From NCBI RefSeq assembly GCF_029714205.1, contig NZ_CP121648.1, positions 2,728,001-2,792,000 on the forward strand: DNA of 64,000 nucleotides. Reading direction: 5' to 3'. Numbering within the stretch: the stretch's first letter is position 1; each line of letters starts with the position of its first letter. Source of the DNA: Methylobacterium sp. CB376 (GTDB lineage: Bacteria > Pseudomonadota > Alphaproteobacteria > Rhizobiales > Beijerinckiaceae). Below, piece after piece: positions 35,783-49,103 of this stretch. The position numbers and the translations under genes are program-made. The notes below the pieces were generated by a model. That model worked only from the letters and a program-made list of their open reading frames with translations, was not told the DNA's origin and did no database searches.

Positions 35783-37012
35783 TCAGGCCGGCCCCGGCTC
35801 CCAGTGCAGGTCGGGCGTCTCGGCGAACAGGCGCCGGTGCTGGCTCACCGCGTAATTGTCCGTCATGCCGGCGATGAAGTCCGCCACCCGCCGCGGCGTG
35901 CGGGGATCCGCCGGCCCGGCGAGGCCCGCGCGCCACTCCTCCGGCATCAGGCCGGGCCGCCCGGCGAAGACACCGAAGAGGTCGCGCACGATCTGGGCGG
36001 CCCGCTCGCGCACGACGAGCACGCCAGGGTGCCGGTACATCCGGGCGAACAGGAAGCGCTTGATGGCCCGGTCCGCCGCCGCGACCGGCTCCGAGAAGGA
36101 GGCGACCGGGGCGACGGCGAGGCGGATCGCCGTCGCGTCCGCGGGGGCGAGGCCGGCGAGCCGGCGCTCGGTCTCGGCGATCACGTCCTCGACGAAGCGG
36201 GTGATCACCCGGCGGGTCAGTTCGTGGATGGTGCGGGAGGCCTCGAGCCCGGGATGGAGCGCCGCGATCTCGTCGAGGAGGCCGGCCAGGAACGGCACCT
36301 CGCGCAGGTCCGCCAAGCCGAACAGCCCCGCCCGCAGCCCGTCGTCGAGGTCGTGGGAATCGTAGGCGATGTCGTCGGCCAGGGCCGCGACCTGCGCCTC
36401 CAGGCCCGGCTGCGTGTCGAGGGCGAGGTCCTGCAGGGCGTCGTATTCGAGGATGGCGACCGGGATGCCGTCGCGCGCGTAGCGCGGCATCGGCGCGCCG
36501 TCCGGGCGCAGCAGCGGGCCGTTGTGCTTGACGAGACCCTCGAGCGTCTCCCAGGTCAGGTTCAGCCCGTCGAAGGCGGCGTAGCGCCGCTCCAGCCGGG
36601 TGACGAGGCGCAGGGCCTGGGCGTTGTGGTCGAAGCCGCCCTGACCCGCCATGCAGGCCCGCAGCGCGTCCTCGCCGGTATGCCCGAAGGGCGTGTGGCC
36701 GAGATCGTGGGCGAGGGCCAGGACCTCCGCCAGATCCTCGTCGAGCCCGAGCGCCCGGGCGAGCGCCCGGGCGATCTGGCTCACTTCGAGCGTGTGGGTG
36801 AGGCGGGTGCGGTAATGGTCGCCCTCGTGATGCACGAAGACCTGGGTCTTGTGCTTGAGGCGGCGAAAGGCCGCCGAGTGCACCACCCGGTCGCGGTCGC
36901 GCTGGAAGTCGCTGCGGGTCGGCGAGCCGGGCTCCCCGATCAGGCGCCCGCGCGAGGCCGCCGGATCGCTGGCATAGGGTGCCCGCCACCGCTCGCCGTT
37001 CCGTCCCCGCAC
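35783..37012 (-). CDS. dgt: Deoxyguanosinetriphosphate triphosphohydrolase-like protein
   Basis: This 409-aa HD-domain protein is predicted to hydrolyse dNTPs to nucleosides and triphosphate. Metal-site motifs are visible: [20 protein letters not shown] near residues 68-87, [18 protein letters not shown] near 99-116 and [15 protein letters not shown] near 210. The start is GTG 37012. It is divergent from erpA with about 95 bp between starts. In many Rhizobiales these two sit next to argS, which here lies 14 kb away. Confidence 0.92.
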   Translation of the reverse strand: MRGRNGERWRAPYASDPAASRGRLIGEPGSPTRSDFQRDRDRVVHSAAFRRLKHKTQVFVHHEGDHYRTRLTHTLEVSQIARALARALGLDEDLAEVLALAHDLGHTPFGHTGEDALRACMAGQGGFDHNAQALRLVTRLERRYAAFDGLNLTWETLEGLVKHNGPLLRPDGAPMPRYARDGIPVAILEYDALQDLALDTQPGLEAQVAALADDIAYDSHDLDDGLRAGLFGLADLREVPFLAGLLDEIAALHPGLEASRTIHELTRRVITRFVEDVIAETERRLAGLAPADATAIRLAVAPVASFSEPVAAADRAIKRFLFARMYRHPGVLVVRERAAQIVRDLFGVFAGRPGLMPEEWRAGLAGPADPRTPRRVADFIAGMTDNYAVSQHRRLFAETPDLHWEPGPA

Positions 37013-37107
37013 CGTCCCGCCCTCCGCCGCGACCGCCCCGGTTGCGGCCGGGGCCGCCGGTTCTTATCTTGCGAAGCACCATTTCGGCCTTTTCGCTAGG
37101 GCTGTCG

Positions 37108-37434
37108 ATGACCGATATCACCCTGACCCCGCGCGCCGCGCGGCGGATCAACGAGATCATGGGCTCCGAGCCGCCCGGCTCCATGCTGCGCATCAGCGTG
37201 AACGGCGGCGGCTGCTCCGGTTTCCAGTACGCGTTCGACATCGCGCGGGACCGCGCGACCGACGACCTCGCCGTGGAGCGCGACGGCGCCACCGTGCTGG
37301 TCGACCCCCTCTCGCTGGAATATATGCGGGGCGCGACCATCGACTTCGTCAACGACCTGATCGGTCAGTCCTTCAAGATCGAGAACCCGCAGGCCACCGC
37401 CTCCTGCGGCTGCGGCACCTCGTTCTCCCTCTGA
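37108..37434 (+). CDS. erpA: Iron-sulfur cluster insertion protein ErpA/IscA type
   Basis: This 108-aa A-type carrier has the three conserved cysteines in GGGCSGFQY (about residues 35-43) and the C-terminal CGCGTSF. The VDPLSLEYMRGATIDFVNDL segment is typical. It delivers Fe-S clusters to target enzymes. ATG 37108 (MTDITLTPRAARRINEI) fits the family start; upstream in-frame sequence is low-complexity. Confidence 0.93.
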   Translation: MTDITLTPRAARRINEIMGSEPPGSMLRISVNGGGCSGFQYAFDIARDRATDDLAVERDGATVLVDPLSLEYMRGATIDFVNDLIGQSFKIENPQATASCGCGTSFSL

Positions 37435-37456
37435 ACTCGCGCCCGGAATCGACGTC

Positions 37457-39256
37457 ATGACCCGCTGGACCCGAACGGGCATGGCCCGGACCCTGCTGCG
37501 CGCCGTCGCCTGCGCGGCGCTCCTCGGCGCCCCCGCGGCGCTCGCCCCCCTGGCGCTCGGCACCGCCGCCCGGGCCGCCGAGGGCAGCGCCGCCCTCGAC
37601 GACCTGACGCTGCGCTTCGGGCGGACGCTCGTGAAGGTGCCCCGGCTCGAACTGCGCGGCACCGCCCTGTCCTCGTCCGACCTGAAGGCCATCCTGGATC
37701 CCGCCTCCGCCGAGCCCTGGCCCGCGCGCCTCAAGCGCCTCTCGGGCGAGAGCCTCGCCATCCCGCTGCTGCGGGTCGAGCAGGCGGTGGGCGACCAGGT
37801 CCAGGTCGTCGTCTACCGGGACGTGCTCGCGCGCCGGATCGCCGAGGGGCGGATCGGCTCCCTGGAATCGGCCGGGGCGGTGCTCACCGTGGACGGGCAC
37901 GAGGGGAAGCCCGGGGCGGGCGCCTACGGCCGCATGACGGCGAGCGACCTCGACCTGACCAGCCTCGCGCGGCTCCTCAGCGAGCGGGGCGGGCCCGAGG
38001 CGGCGTCCCTGCGCATCTACGGCGCGATCACGGTGGACGACATCGCGCTCAGCGGCCCGAAGGGCGAGGCCTTCCGCATCGGTCACATCGAGGGCCACGA
38101 TCTCGGCGGCCGCCCGACCGCGACGCCCTGGGGGGAGGCGGCGGCGGCGCTCACGGCCGGCGACCCCGCCAAGGCTCCGCCGGAGGAGCGCGGGCGGCTC
38201 GCCGGGCTGGCGGCCGACCTCCTCGACGCCGTGGCGATCGGCCCGTTCGAGATGCGCGATCTCTCGGTGACCGACCCGGGCGACGGCCACCCGACCCGCG
38301 TCACCCTGGCGCGCCTCGCCTATGCGGGCGACGGCACCCTGCGCTCCGAGGCGCTCAGCATCGACGGCCCGGCGCTGCGGGTGGCCCTGAAGGCGCTCAG
38401 CCTGTCGGGGCTCTCCCTGAAGCCGACCCTGGAGGGCCTGCGCCGCAGCGCCCGGGAGACCGTCGATCCGTCGGACCTGCGCCGCTACGCGCCGCTCCTC
38501 GGTCGGGTCACCCTGGAGGGTTTGACGCTCGACCTTCCGGCCTCGCCCGCCGCCCCGCCGCGCGACCCGGCGGCCCCGCCGGAGGCGCCCCTGCACTTCG
38601 ACCTGCGCAGCTTCGCGCTCGACATGGCCGCGCCGCGGGACGGGATCCCGACCATGGCCCGGCTCACCCTCGACGGGCTCGCCTTCCCGGTGCCGGCCGA
38701 CGCGGCGGGCCTCGCTCCCCTGGCGGCGCTCGGCTACAAGGACGTCAACCTGTCCGGCGTCCTCGATTCGAGCTGGAACGAGGAGGCGCGGGAGGTCTCG
38801 ATCCGCGAACTCTCGGTGTCCGGCAAGGAGATGGGCAACGCGAAGCTCACCGCGACCCTGGGCGGGATCGGGCGCGAGGTCTTCAACCCGGACGCCGCGA
38901 TCTCCTCCCTGGCGCTCCTCGGCGCCACCGCCAAGGCGCTCGCCCTCACGGTCGAGAATAGCGGGCTGTTCGAGCGCTTCGTCGCCGACCAGGCGAAGGC
39001 CCAGAGCCTCAAGCCGCTGGAGCTGCAGCGGGAGTACAGCACCGCGGCGCAACTCGGCATTCCGGCGGTGCTCGGCAATTCGGCGAGCGCCAAGGCGCTG
39101 GGCCAGGCGGTGGCTCGCTTCGTCACCAAGCCCACCCGCCTGACCGTGACGGCCGCGGCCAAGAACCCGGCCGGGCTCGGCCTCCTCGACGTCAGCACGG
39201 CGGCGAGCCCCGGCAAGGTGTTCGACCGCCTGAACGTGACGGCGACAACGGAGTGA
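37457..39256 (+). CDS. Large exported protein of unknown function
   Basis: A 599-aa protein with a signal peptide (RAVACAALLGAPAALAPL, cleavage likely after AARA near residue 40). The body is rich in beta-prone segments (LRIYGAITVDDIALSGPKG, LSLSGLSLKPTLEGLRRS) with repeated ID-of-subset phrases that recall outer-membrane or AsmA-like repeat proteins, but I assign no family. It begins 22 bp after erpA and may share its transcript. The C-terminal VTAAAKNPAGLGLLDV ends in DRLNVTATTE. Confidence 0.7.
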   Translation: MTRWTRTGMARTLLRAVACAALLGAPAALAPLALGTAARAAEGSAALDDLTLRFGRTLVKVPRLELRGTALSSSDLKAILDPASAEPWPARLKRLSGESLAIPLLRVEQAVGDQVQVVVYRDVLARRIAEGRIGSLESAGAVLTVDGHEGKPGAGAYGRMTASDLDLTSLARLLSERGGPEAASLRIYGAITVDDIALSGPKGEAFRIGHIEGHDLGGRPTATPWGEAAAALTAGDPAKAPPEERGRLAGLAADLLDAVAIGPFEMRDLSVTDPGDGHPTRVTLARLAYAGDGTLRSEALSIDGPALRVALKALSLSGLSLKPTLEGLRRSARETVDPSDLRRYAPLLGRVTLEGLTLDLPASPAAPPRDPAAPPEAPLHFDLRSFALDMAAPRDGIPTMARLTLDGLAFPVPADAAGLAPLAALGYKDVNLSGVLDSSWNEEAREVSIRELSVSGKEMGNAKLTATLGGIGREVFNPDAAISSLALLGATAKALALTVENSGLFERFVADQAKAQSLKPLELQREYSTAAQLGIPAVLGNSASAKALGQAVARFVTKPTRLTVTAAAKNPAGLGLLDVSTAASPGKVFDRLNVTATTE

Positions 39257-39258
39257 TA

Positions 39259-39323
39259 CGCCGTCCGGACGATCACGTCCGGACGGCGCATGATCCGGGA
39301 TCCGCTTGATCGAAGCGGATCCC
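39259..39323. terminator. Two tandem perfect hairpins
   Basis: The first has 12-bp arms at 39259-39270 and 39277-39288 around a GATCAC loop. The second has 11-bp arms at 39297-39307 and 39313-39323. They lie immediately after the exported-protein gene and could terminate it. The first stem-loop recurs nearly identically after tatC at 58811-58844. Confidence 0.6.
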
Positions 39324-39332
39324 GTCTCACAC

Positions 39333-39525
39333 GCCTGCGCGGCGCCTGAGCGAAGCCCACATCCGCCATCCCGAAGGGATCAAGCGGATCACCAGCCCGC
39401 GCGGCGCCTGAGCGAAGCCCAAATCCGCCATCCCGAAGGGATCAAGCGGATTTGGTATGACAGGCCCGCGCGGCGCGTGAGCGACGCCGCCATCCGCATG
39501 GCGAAGCAATCCGTCGGATGACTGA
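39333..39525. repeat. Array of three REP-like units
   Basis: Three units spaced 62-69 bp apart begin with GCGCGGCGCCTGAGCGAAGC or a close variant (39337, 39399, 39468). Units 1 and 2 continue with ATCCGCCATCCCGAAGGGAT and CAAGCGGAT. Related units occur at 54170 and 58850, always after the 3' end of a gene. Confidence 0.75.
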
Positions 39526-39907
39526 CGCGGGTGGTTGAGAGCAGGTCTACTCCCGGCACGCGACTCGCTGCGAAACGAGGATCATTGCGAGACGGATCGG
39601 CAACGACGCCATCCGCTGCCCGGGATGGAGTGCCGGACGATCCTCCGGCGCGCCCTGCGCGACCGAGCCGAACAAGCATCCCCATCGTCCGAGCCCGGCC
39701 CCGGGACGGCCGGCGCCGCGCCCCCCCGGCGCTTCCGGCGCGGTGGCCGTCCCATCCCGCTCCCCGGCCCATCATGCAAATGCATGATGACAGGTCGCGA
39801 GCCTGTGACAGCATCTTCGCATCATCAAGTTCCAACCAAGGGTTGCATATGGGCTCATTCTGAAGTACATTTCGACTTGGCAGCACATTCCAGCTGGAGA
39901 TGGTGCC

Positions 39908-40861
39908 ATGTCGCTTCTCACCCGACACGTGGCTCTCATATCAGAGTCGAAGCGCATTCGGACCGGAGACGTGATGCGGGTCGCCGCTGCATTGCAGAAA
40001 CAGGCGATACGGGATCTCACGCCGATTTGGGGTCTTTCGGCAACGGTCGACGCATTCGATAAACTTGAGGATGTTCCTCTCGGCTACTGGCCCATCATTG
40101 TCATGGACAACATCGATGAGCCTGGCGCGGCGGGTGTTCACAAGGACGAGAATGGGCAGCCATTCGCACTCGTGTCAGCGGCCGATGCGCTCGATGGCTG
40201 GTCCCTGACCGCGAGCCACGAGGCGCTGGAGATGCTGGTCGACCCGTTCGGCAACCGCTTGGTCGCGGGCGAATCGCCCGCCCAGGGCCAGGGACGCGTG
40301 GAGTTCCTGGTCGAGGTCTGCGACCCGTCGGAGGCGGCCAATTACGGATATCGCGTCAACGGCATCTTGGTGTCGGATTTCTACACGCCGCGCTACTTCG
40401 ATCCCGCGAAGGCGGCCGGCGTCCGGTACTCGTTTCGCGGCGTCATCTCCCGCCCGCGGGAGGTCCTTCCGGGCGGTTACCTGTCCTGGCACGATCCGGT
40501 CTCCGACCACTGGTTCCAGCTCATCGCGTTCGATGGGCAGCCGCGGATCCGCGACATCGGCAAGCTCGACGCCAGGGCCGACAGCCTGCGCGCCCAGATC
40601 GACCGCATCACGGAGGAGGAACGGGGGCGGGTGAACGGTCCCCGGGCCGCCATGCGGGCCGGCAGTGCCGCGCGCACGTCGAGCGCCGAGACGGTCGAGC
40701 AGAGTTCCCGCGTGGAGGCCGGACGCTTGCGGGCGCAGATCGAGGAACTGCGCGGAAGCCGCGCGGGCCGCCAGACCGAGCAGATTCGTGCCTCGGAAGC
40801 AGCCGACGGCCCCGAGGACGTTCTGGACTGCGGACCCAAATACCCGGTCTCGGCCGGCTGA
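39908..40861 (+). CDS. Unrecognised protein with metalloprotease-like HExxxxxxDP motif
   Basis: A 317-aa protein. The N-terminal 220 residues look like one globular domain with GYWPIIVMDNI, GQPFALVSA, SLTASHEALEMLVDPFGNRLV (His near 103), VEFLVEVCDP and LVSDFYTPRYFDP. The SHEALEMLVDP stretch resembles a metal-binding helix; I recall similar uncharacterised bacterial proteins but no named family. The C-terminal 90 residues are charged and coiled-coil-prone (LRAQIDRITEEERGRV, LRAQIEELRGS). Its first 60 codons are lower in GC. ATG 39908 is preceded by GGAGATGGTGCC. Confidence 0.7.
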   Translation: MSLLTRHVALISESKRIRTGDVMRVAAALQKQAIRDLTPIWGLSATVDAFDKLEDVPLGYWPIIVMDNIDEPGAAGVHKDENGQPFALVSAADALDGWSLTASHEALEMLVDPFGNRLVAGESPAQGQGRVEFLVEVCDPSEAANYGYRVNGILVSDFYTPRYFDPAKAAGVRYSFRGVISRPREVLPGGYLSWHDPVSDHWFQLIAFDGQPRIRDIGKLDARADSLRAQIDRITEEERGRVNGPRAAMRAGSAARTSSAETVEQSSRVEAGRLRAQIEELRGSRAGRQTEQIRASEAADGPEDVLDCGPKYPVSAG

Positions 40862-41081
40862 GAGGGTGAAAACCTATCGGCTTCCGATGCACCTATTTGG
40901 CTTGGCGTTATCTCGAAGCATGAATCGCGAGAACGCACAGGCGTGGCACTCACACCTGTGCGGTATGAAACGACGAAAAATCAGCGTCGTGCGCTCGGCC
41001 GAGGCGACCGAGTCCCCGTCAGCCTCCGAAGGCGGGCCCGGCCGCGCCGGCCCTGAGCCCGGCGCGGATCCGGGAGCCGAC

Positions 41082-41282
41082 CTACCGCTTCCGGTCGAGT
41101 TCGCGCATCCGACGATGCACGAGTTCGTTCAGGCTCGGCTTCCGACCGGGATCGTCCGAGGGCGCCCCGGTCGGTCCCGCCTCCTTCGCATCGGCAGGGG
41201 CCGTCAGTTCCTCGATGCGTTTGCGCAGCCGCGCGGCTCGCGCCACGCTGGCCGGATCGGTGCTGCTTTCCGTATCCACCAT
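41082..41282 (-). CDS. Small hypothetical protein
   Basis: A 66-aa charged ORF (MVDTESSTDPASVARAARLR, IEELTAPADAKEAG, LNELVHRRMRELDRKR) with helical, possibly coiled-coil character. No family is recognised. It lies alone between the 317-aa gene and maeB, where other overlapping frames are also open, so the call is tentative. The flanking gaps 40862-41081 and 41283-41546 hold nothing else I can support. Confidence 0.4.
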   Translation of the reverse strand: MVDTESSTDPASVARAARLRKRIEELTAPADAKEAGPTGAPSDDPGRKPSLNELVHRRMRELDRKR

Positions 41283-41546
41283 GGCGTCTCGCTGAGTTCG
41301 TCACCCTCACCGGAAACGGGGTCGGCAGGAACCCGTTCCCGATGCGCACGGTGCGTCCCCCCTCGCGGCGCCCGTCCCGAGCCGCCGCAAATCGCCGCGC
41401 CCGGAGAGAGGCTTTTCCGGATCACCCGCGGGCACGCCCCGATCGCCCCCCCCCTGTCGCGCCGACATCGACCGCCGCTCTGGCGGATCTACCGCGGGCG
41501 ACGGCCAGGGCACGGCCAGGTTGAGGAGGTGAGGGGGCGAGGCCGC

Positions 41547-43886
<2,340 letters not shown>

Positions 43887-44259
43887 CGCGTACTCTCCCT
43901 CGCATGGCGCCTTCGCGACGGCTCTCGCGCCGCGAAGCCGGGCCCATCCGGCGACGGACCGCCGCAGGGATTTCCTGCACCTCCCGAAGGTGGGGCGCAA
44001 CCCTCGGCGCGCATGGCGGTCCGAGACTTCGCACGGGGATGGTCCCGCCGCTGATCCGGGCCGCCCGATCCTCATCCCGCCCGGACGGCCGCGCGGGGCG
44101 CGAATCCCGCCGGGAGGCGGACCGGAGACCCGGCTCGTCTGTTGATCGGGCGCCGGTTTTCGATGCAAGACGGTGGGGCGCCGATCCGAGATCTGCGTCA
44201 CCTGCGGGGCTCTTCGTCCCGGCCGGAGCGCGGCCGCCTCCCGCGCCGATGGAGGTCCC
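43887..44259. other. Divergent intergenic region, maeB and DUF1989 gene
   Basis: About 370 bp of GC-rich DNA between divergent starts. Open frames here have no family features and appear to be shadows. No operator or strong promoter stands out. Confidence 0.4.
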
Positions 44260-45129
44260 TTGACCCGCCCCGTTCCCGAGCACGCCCCGCCGCCCGACGC
44301 CGCGGCGCGGCGCGCGGTGGCGCCGGTGATCTGCTACCCCGTGGGGGCGCTGCCGCCGCCCGACCTCGCCACCTACCGGGCGGCGCGGGCGGGCTGGACG
44401 CGCGTGGCGTGCGTGACGGTGCCGCCGCGCGAGGCGCGCGCCGTCGCGGTGCCGGCCGGCTGCTTCGCCCGGATCCTGTGCACGGAGGGAGCCCAGGTCG
44501 GCGACCTCAATCTGTGGTCGGCGCGGGATCTCGGCGAGCGCTTCTTCTCGGGCAAGACCCGGGCGCTGCACGGCACCCACGTCACCACGGGCCACCGGCT
44601 CTGGTCGAACCTGCCGCATCTGCGCCCGCTCGCGACGATCACGCAGGACAGCCTGGACTGGTACGGCTTCGACGCGGATGGCGGCGGCGTGCACGACGTG
44701 ATCGGCACGCGCTGCGATCCCTACACCCACCGCCTGCTCACCGGCGGCACCTACCACCATTGCTGCCATTCGAACCTGACCCGGGCGCTGGCCCGGCACA
44801 CCGGCCTCTCCGTCGCGCAGGCGGAGCCGCACGTCCACGACGTCCTCAACGTCTTCATGTGCACGGGCTTCACCCGCGACACGCACCAGTACTTCATGAA
44901 GGCGAGCCCGGTGCGGCCCGGCGACTTCCTGGAACTCTTCGCCGAGACCGATCTCCTGGCCGCGCTCTCGGCCTGCCCGGGCGGCGATTGCGGCGCGGAG
45001 CATTCGAGCGACGCGGCGCCCTGCCACCCCCTGGTGATCGAGGTCTACCGGCCCGCGGCGCCGCCGGCCGGCTGGGCCGAGCCCGCGCGCGCCGCTCCGG
45101 CCGCCGGGGAGGGCGGTCCGGCGGCGTGA
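44260..45129 (+). CDS. DUF1989 (urea carboxylase-associated family) protein
   Basis: This 289-aa protein belongs to the DUF1989 family, often linked to urea or amine metabolism. Conserved residues seen are GAQVGDLNLW near 82, LWSNLPHLRPLATITQDSLDWYG, HDVIGTRCDPYTH and TYHHCCHSNL near 165-172, NVFMCTGFTRDTHQYFMKASP and a late CPGGDCG. The Cys/His clusters suggest a metal site. TTG 44260 follows GGAGG by 4 nt; an upstream ATG at 44173 is an alternative. Its enzymatic role is not established. Confidence 0.8.
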   Translation: MTRPVPEHAPPPDAAARRAVAPVICYPVGALPPPDLATYRAARAGWTRVACVTVPPREARAVAVPAGCFARILCTEGAQVGDLNLWSARDLGERFFSGKTRALHGTHVTTGHRLWSNLPHLRPLATITQDSLDWYGFDADGGGVHDVIGTRCDPYTHRLLTGGTYHHCCHSNLTRALARHTGLSVAQAEPHVHDVLNVFMCTGFTRDTHQYFMKASPVRPGDFLELFAETDLLAALSACPGGDCGAEHSSDAAPCHPLVIEVYRPAAPPAGWAEPARAAPAAGEGGPAA

Positions 45130-45144
45130 CCGGTGCCCGGCCGC

Positions 45145-46068
45145 TCAGGCGGCCCCGTCCGCCCCGCCGAAGAACACGTCCCGGTCCCGCTCGACCACCG
45201 CGTAGATGTGCTCGGCCACCGCGCGGACCCGGGCGAGGTCGCGGCTGTCGGCGTGCATCAGCAGCCAGAAGCTGCGCGTCAGCACCACCTCCCGCGGCAG
45301 CACGCAGACGAGGTCGGGGCGCCCGGCCGCCATGAAGCAGGGCAGCACCGCGAGCCCGATCCCGGCCGCCACCGCGTGGAGCTGCGCGATGACGTTGGCG
45401 CTGCGCAGCCGCGCCCCGATGCCGGACGAGACCTGCCGCAGGTAGTCGAGTTCCGGCGTGTAGAGCAATTCCTCGATGTAGCCGACGAAGCGGTGGCGCT
45501 CCAGGTCGCGCCGGCTCTCGATCGGCGGGGCGGCCCGCAGGTAGGAGGGCGCCGCGTAGAGCTTCAGCGCGTAGTCGGTGAGCTTGCGCCCGACGATGCG
45601 GCCCTCCCGCGGCAGGCTGAGGCCGATGGCGATGTCCGCCTCCCGCTTCGACAGGCTGAACAGCCGCGCCGTGGCGACGAGCTGGATGTCGAGGTCGGGG
45701 TGGCGCTCGACCAGACCGGTGAGGCGCGGGGCCAGGAACGTGCTGCCGAACCCGTCCGGCGCGCCGATCCGCACCGTGCCGGTGAGCCGCGCCGCCGAGC
45801 GGCCGACGAGGCTCTGCCCGTTGATGATGGCCGATTCGACCGCGTCCGCCGTCGCGGCGACGGCCTGGCCCGCCTGCGTGGCCACGTAGCCCGAGGCGCG
45901 GCGGTGGAACAGGCGCTCGCCGAGCTGCCGCTCCAGCCGGTCGATGCGGCGGATCACCGTGGCGTGATCGACCCCGAGCAGCCGCGCCGCCGCCGAGACC
46001 GTGCCGGCGCGGAAGACCGCCAGCGCGAAGCGGTAATCGTCCCACTGGCCCCCCTCCGGTTCCCGCAT
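45145..46068 (-). CDS. LysR family transcriptional regulator
   Basis: This 307-aa LysR regulator has an N-terminal winged HTH (residues 9-66; FRAGTVSAAARLLGVDHATVIRRIDRLE) and a substrate-binding domain. It is divergent from mmsA with an 89-bp gap, so it probably controls the valine-degradation genes and itself. The C-terminal MHADSRDLARVRAVAEHIYA stretch is common in this subgroup. The inducer is unknown. Confidence 0.9.
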   Translation of the reverse strand: MREPEGGQWDDYRFALAVFRAGTVSAAARLLGVDHATVIRRIDRLERQLGERLFHRRASGYVATQAGQAVAATADAVESAIINGQSLVGRSAARLTGTVRIGAPDGFGSTFLAPRLTGLVERHPDLDIQLVATARLFSLSKREADIAIGLSLPREGRIVGRKLTDYALKLYAAPSYLRAAPPIESRRDLERHRFVGYIEELLYTPELDYLRQVSSGIGARLRSANVIAQLHAVAAGIGLAVLPCFMAAGRPDLVCVLPREVVLTRSFWLLMHADSRDLARVRAVAEHIYAVVERDRDVFFGGADGAA

Positions 46069-46157
46069 CGGCGCACATCCGTTCCGCGTTCACACCCATT
46101 CCGCCCGGCATAAAAGCAGGGCAAGCTGCGGCAAACGACAATCCAGGGAGCGAGCGC

Positions 46158-47654
<1,497 letters not shown>

Positions 47655-47772
47655 GGCCTCGCCCGGCCGGGCGCTCCGCCCGGCCGGGCCCGCGCCGCAA
47701 GCGTCCGCGCAGCGCCGCGCTGCGGACGCCCCCGCCTGCCCGCACCGCCAGAGCCAGCACCGGGAGAGTCTC

Positions 47773-48915
47773 GTGGGCCTGTTCACGCTGCCCGAGGACC
47801 AGATCGCGATCCGCGACATGGCGCGGAGCTTCGCGGCCGAGCGCATCGCCCCGCACGCCCTCGCCTGGGACGCCGAGAAGCACTTCCCCGTGGAGGTGCT
47901 CCGGGAGGCGGGGGCGCTCGGCATGGGCGGGATCACCATCCGGGAGGAGCATGGCGGCTCCGGCCTGACCCGGCTCGACGCGGCGCTGATCTTCGAGGCG
48001 CTGGCGACGGGCTGCCCGACCGTCTCGGCCTTCCTGTCGATCCACAACATGGCGACCTGGATGATCGACCGGTTCGGCTCGGAGCCGCAGCGGGAGCGCT
48101 GGCTGCCGGACCTCTGCCGGGCCGAGCGCCTCGCCGCCTATTGCCTGACCGAGCCGGGCTCCGGCTCCGACGCGGCGGCCCTGCGCACCACGGCGCGGCG
48201 CGAGGGCGACGCCTACGTCCTCGACGGCACCAAGCAGTTCATCTCGGGCGCGGGCGCGGTCGACCTCTACGTGGTGATGGTCCGCACCGGGGAGCCCGGC
48301 CCGAAGGGCATCTCGACCCTGGTCGTGCCGGCGGACGCGCCCGGCCTCTCCTTCGGGCCGAACGAGCGCAAGATGGGCTGGAACGCCCAGCCGACCCGGC
48401 AGGTGATCTTCTCGGGATGCCGCGTCCCGGCGGCCAACCGCCTGGGCGAGGAGGGGATCGGCTTCAAGATCGCCATGGCGGGCCTCGACGGCGGGCGGAT
48501 CAACATCGGCGCCTGCTCGCTCGGCGGCGCCCAGAGCGCCCTCGACAAGGCCCTGACCTACGCGCGCGAGCGCCGGGCCTTCGGCCAGCGCCTCGACGCG
48601 TTCCAGGCCCTGCAATTCCGCCTCGCCGACATGGCGACGGAGCTCGAAGCGGCGCGCCTGATGATCTACGCGGCCGCCGCCGCCCTGGACCGCGGCGACC
48701 CGGATGCCACGGCGCGCGCCGCCATGGCCAAGCGCTTCGCCACGGATCGCGGGTTCCAGGTCGCCGACGCGGCGCTGCAGCTCCACGGCGGCTACGGCTA
48801 CCTGTCGGAATACGGGATCGAGAAGATCGTCCGCGACCTGCGCGTCCACCAGATCCTGGAGGGCACCAACGAGATCATGCGGCTGATCGTGGCGCGGGGC
48901 CTCGTGCGGCCGTGA
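47773..48915 (+). CDS. Acyl-CoA dehydrogenase, probable isobutyryl-CoA dehydrogenase
   Basis: This 380-aa FAD enzyme shows AYCLTEPGSGSDAAALRTTA near 123-142, QFISGAGAVDLYVVM, GGRINIGACSLGGAQSALD and the C-terminal YGYLSEYGIEKIVRDLRVHQILEGTNE-type ending, where the Glu in EGTNE is the usual catalytic base position. Lying between mmsA and mmsB, it most likely oxidises isobutyryl-CoA to methacrylyl-CoA. The start is GTG 47773 with GGGAGAG upstream. Confidence 0.92.
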   Translation: MGLFTLPEDQIAIRDMARSFAAERIAPHALAWDAEKHFPVEVLREAGALGMGGITIREEHGGSGLTRLDAALIFEALATGCPTVSAFLSIHNMATWMIDRFGSEPQRERWLPDLCRAERLAAYCLTEPGSGSDAAALRTTARREGDAYVLDGTKQFISGAGAVDLYVVMVRTGEPGPKGISTLVVPADAPGLSFGPNERKMGWNAQPTRQVIFSGCRVPAANRLGEEGIGFKIAMAGLDGGRINIGACSLGGAQSALDKALTYARERRAFGQRLDAFQALQFRLADMATELEAARLMIYAAAAALDRGDPDATARAAMAKRFATDRGFQVADAALQLHGGYGYLSEYGIEKIVRDLRVHQILEGTNEIMRLIVARGLVRP

Positions 48916-49103
48916 CGGCGCGGTCACGCGGCCAGCGGGCGAACCCGGGCCAGGATCGCCTCCCCGGCCGCGCGGCGGGCGACGCGGAGCGCTTGCGCAT
49001 CATTCCGCCGGCCGGTCCCGGCCGGTGCCGAAGGGGTCACCGGTTCGGCGGCGAAAATGATGCAAGAACAAGAGCTAAGCGGAGTTGCCCGGCGCAGCTC
49101 TGC

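Larger units (their letters stand above)
39257..39907. other. Repeat-rich intergenic region
   Basis: About 650 bp with two hairpins (39259-39323), three REP-like units (39333-39525), and then unique DNA that becomes AT-richer after 39770. No ORF in it is credible. Confidence 0.6.
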
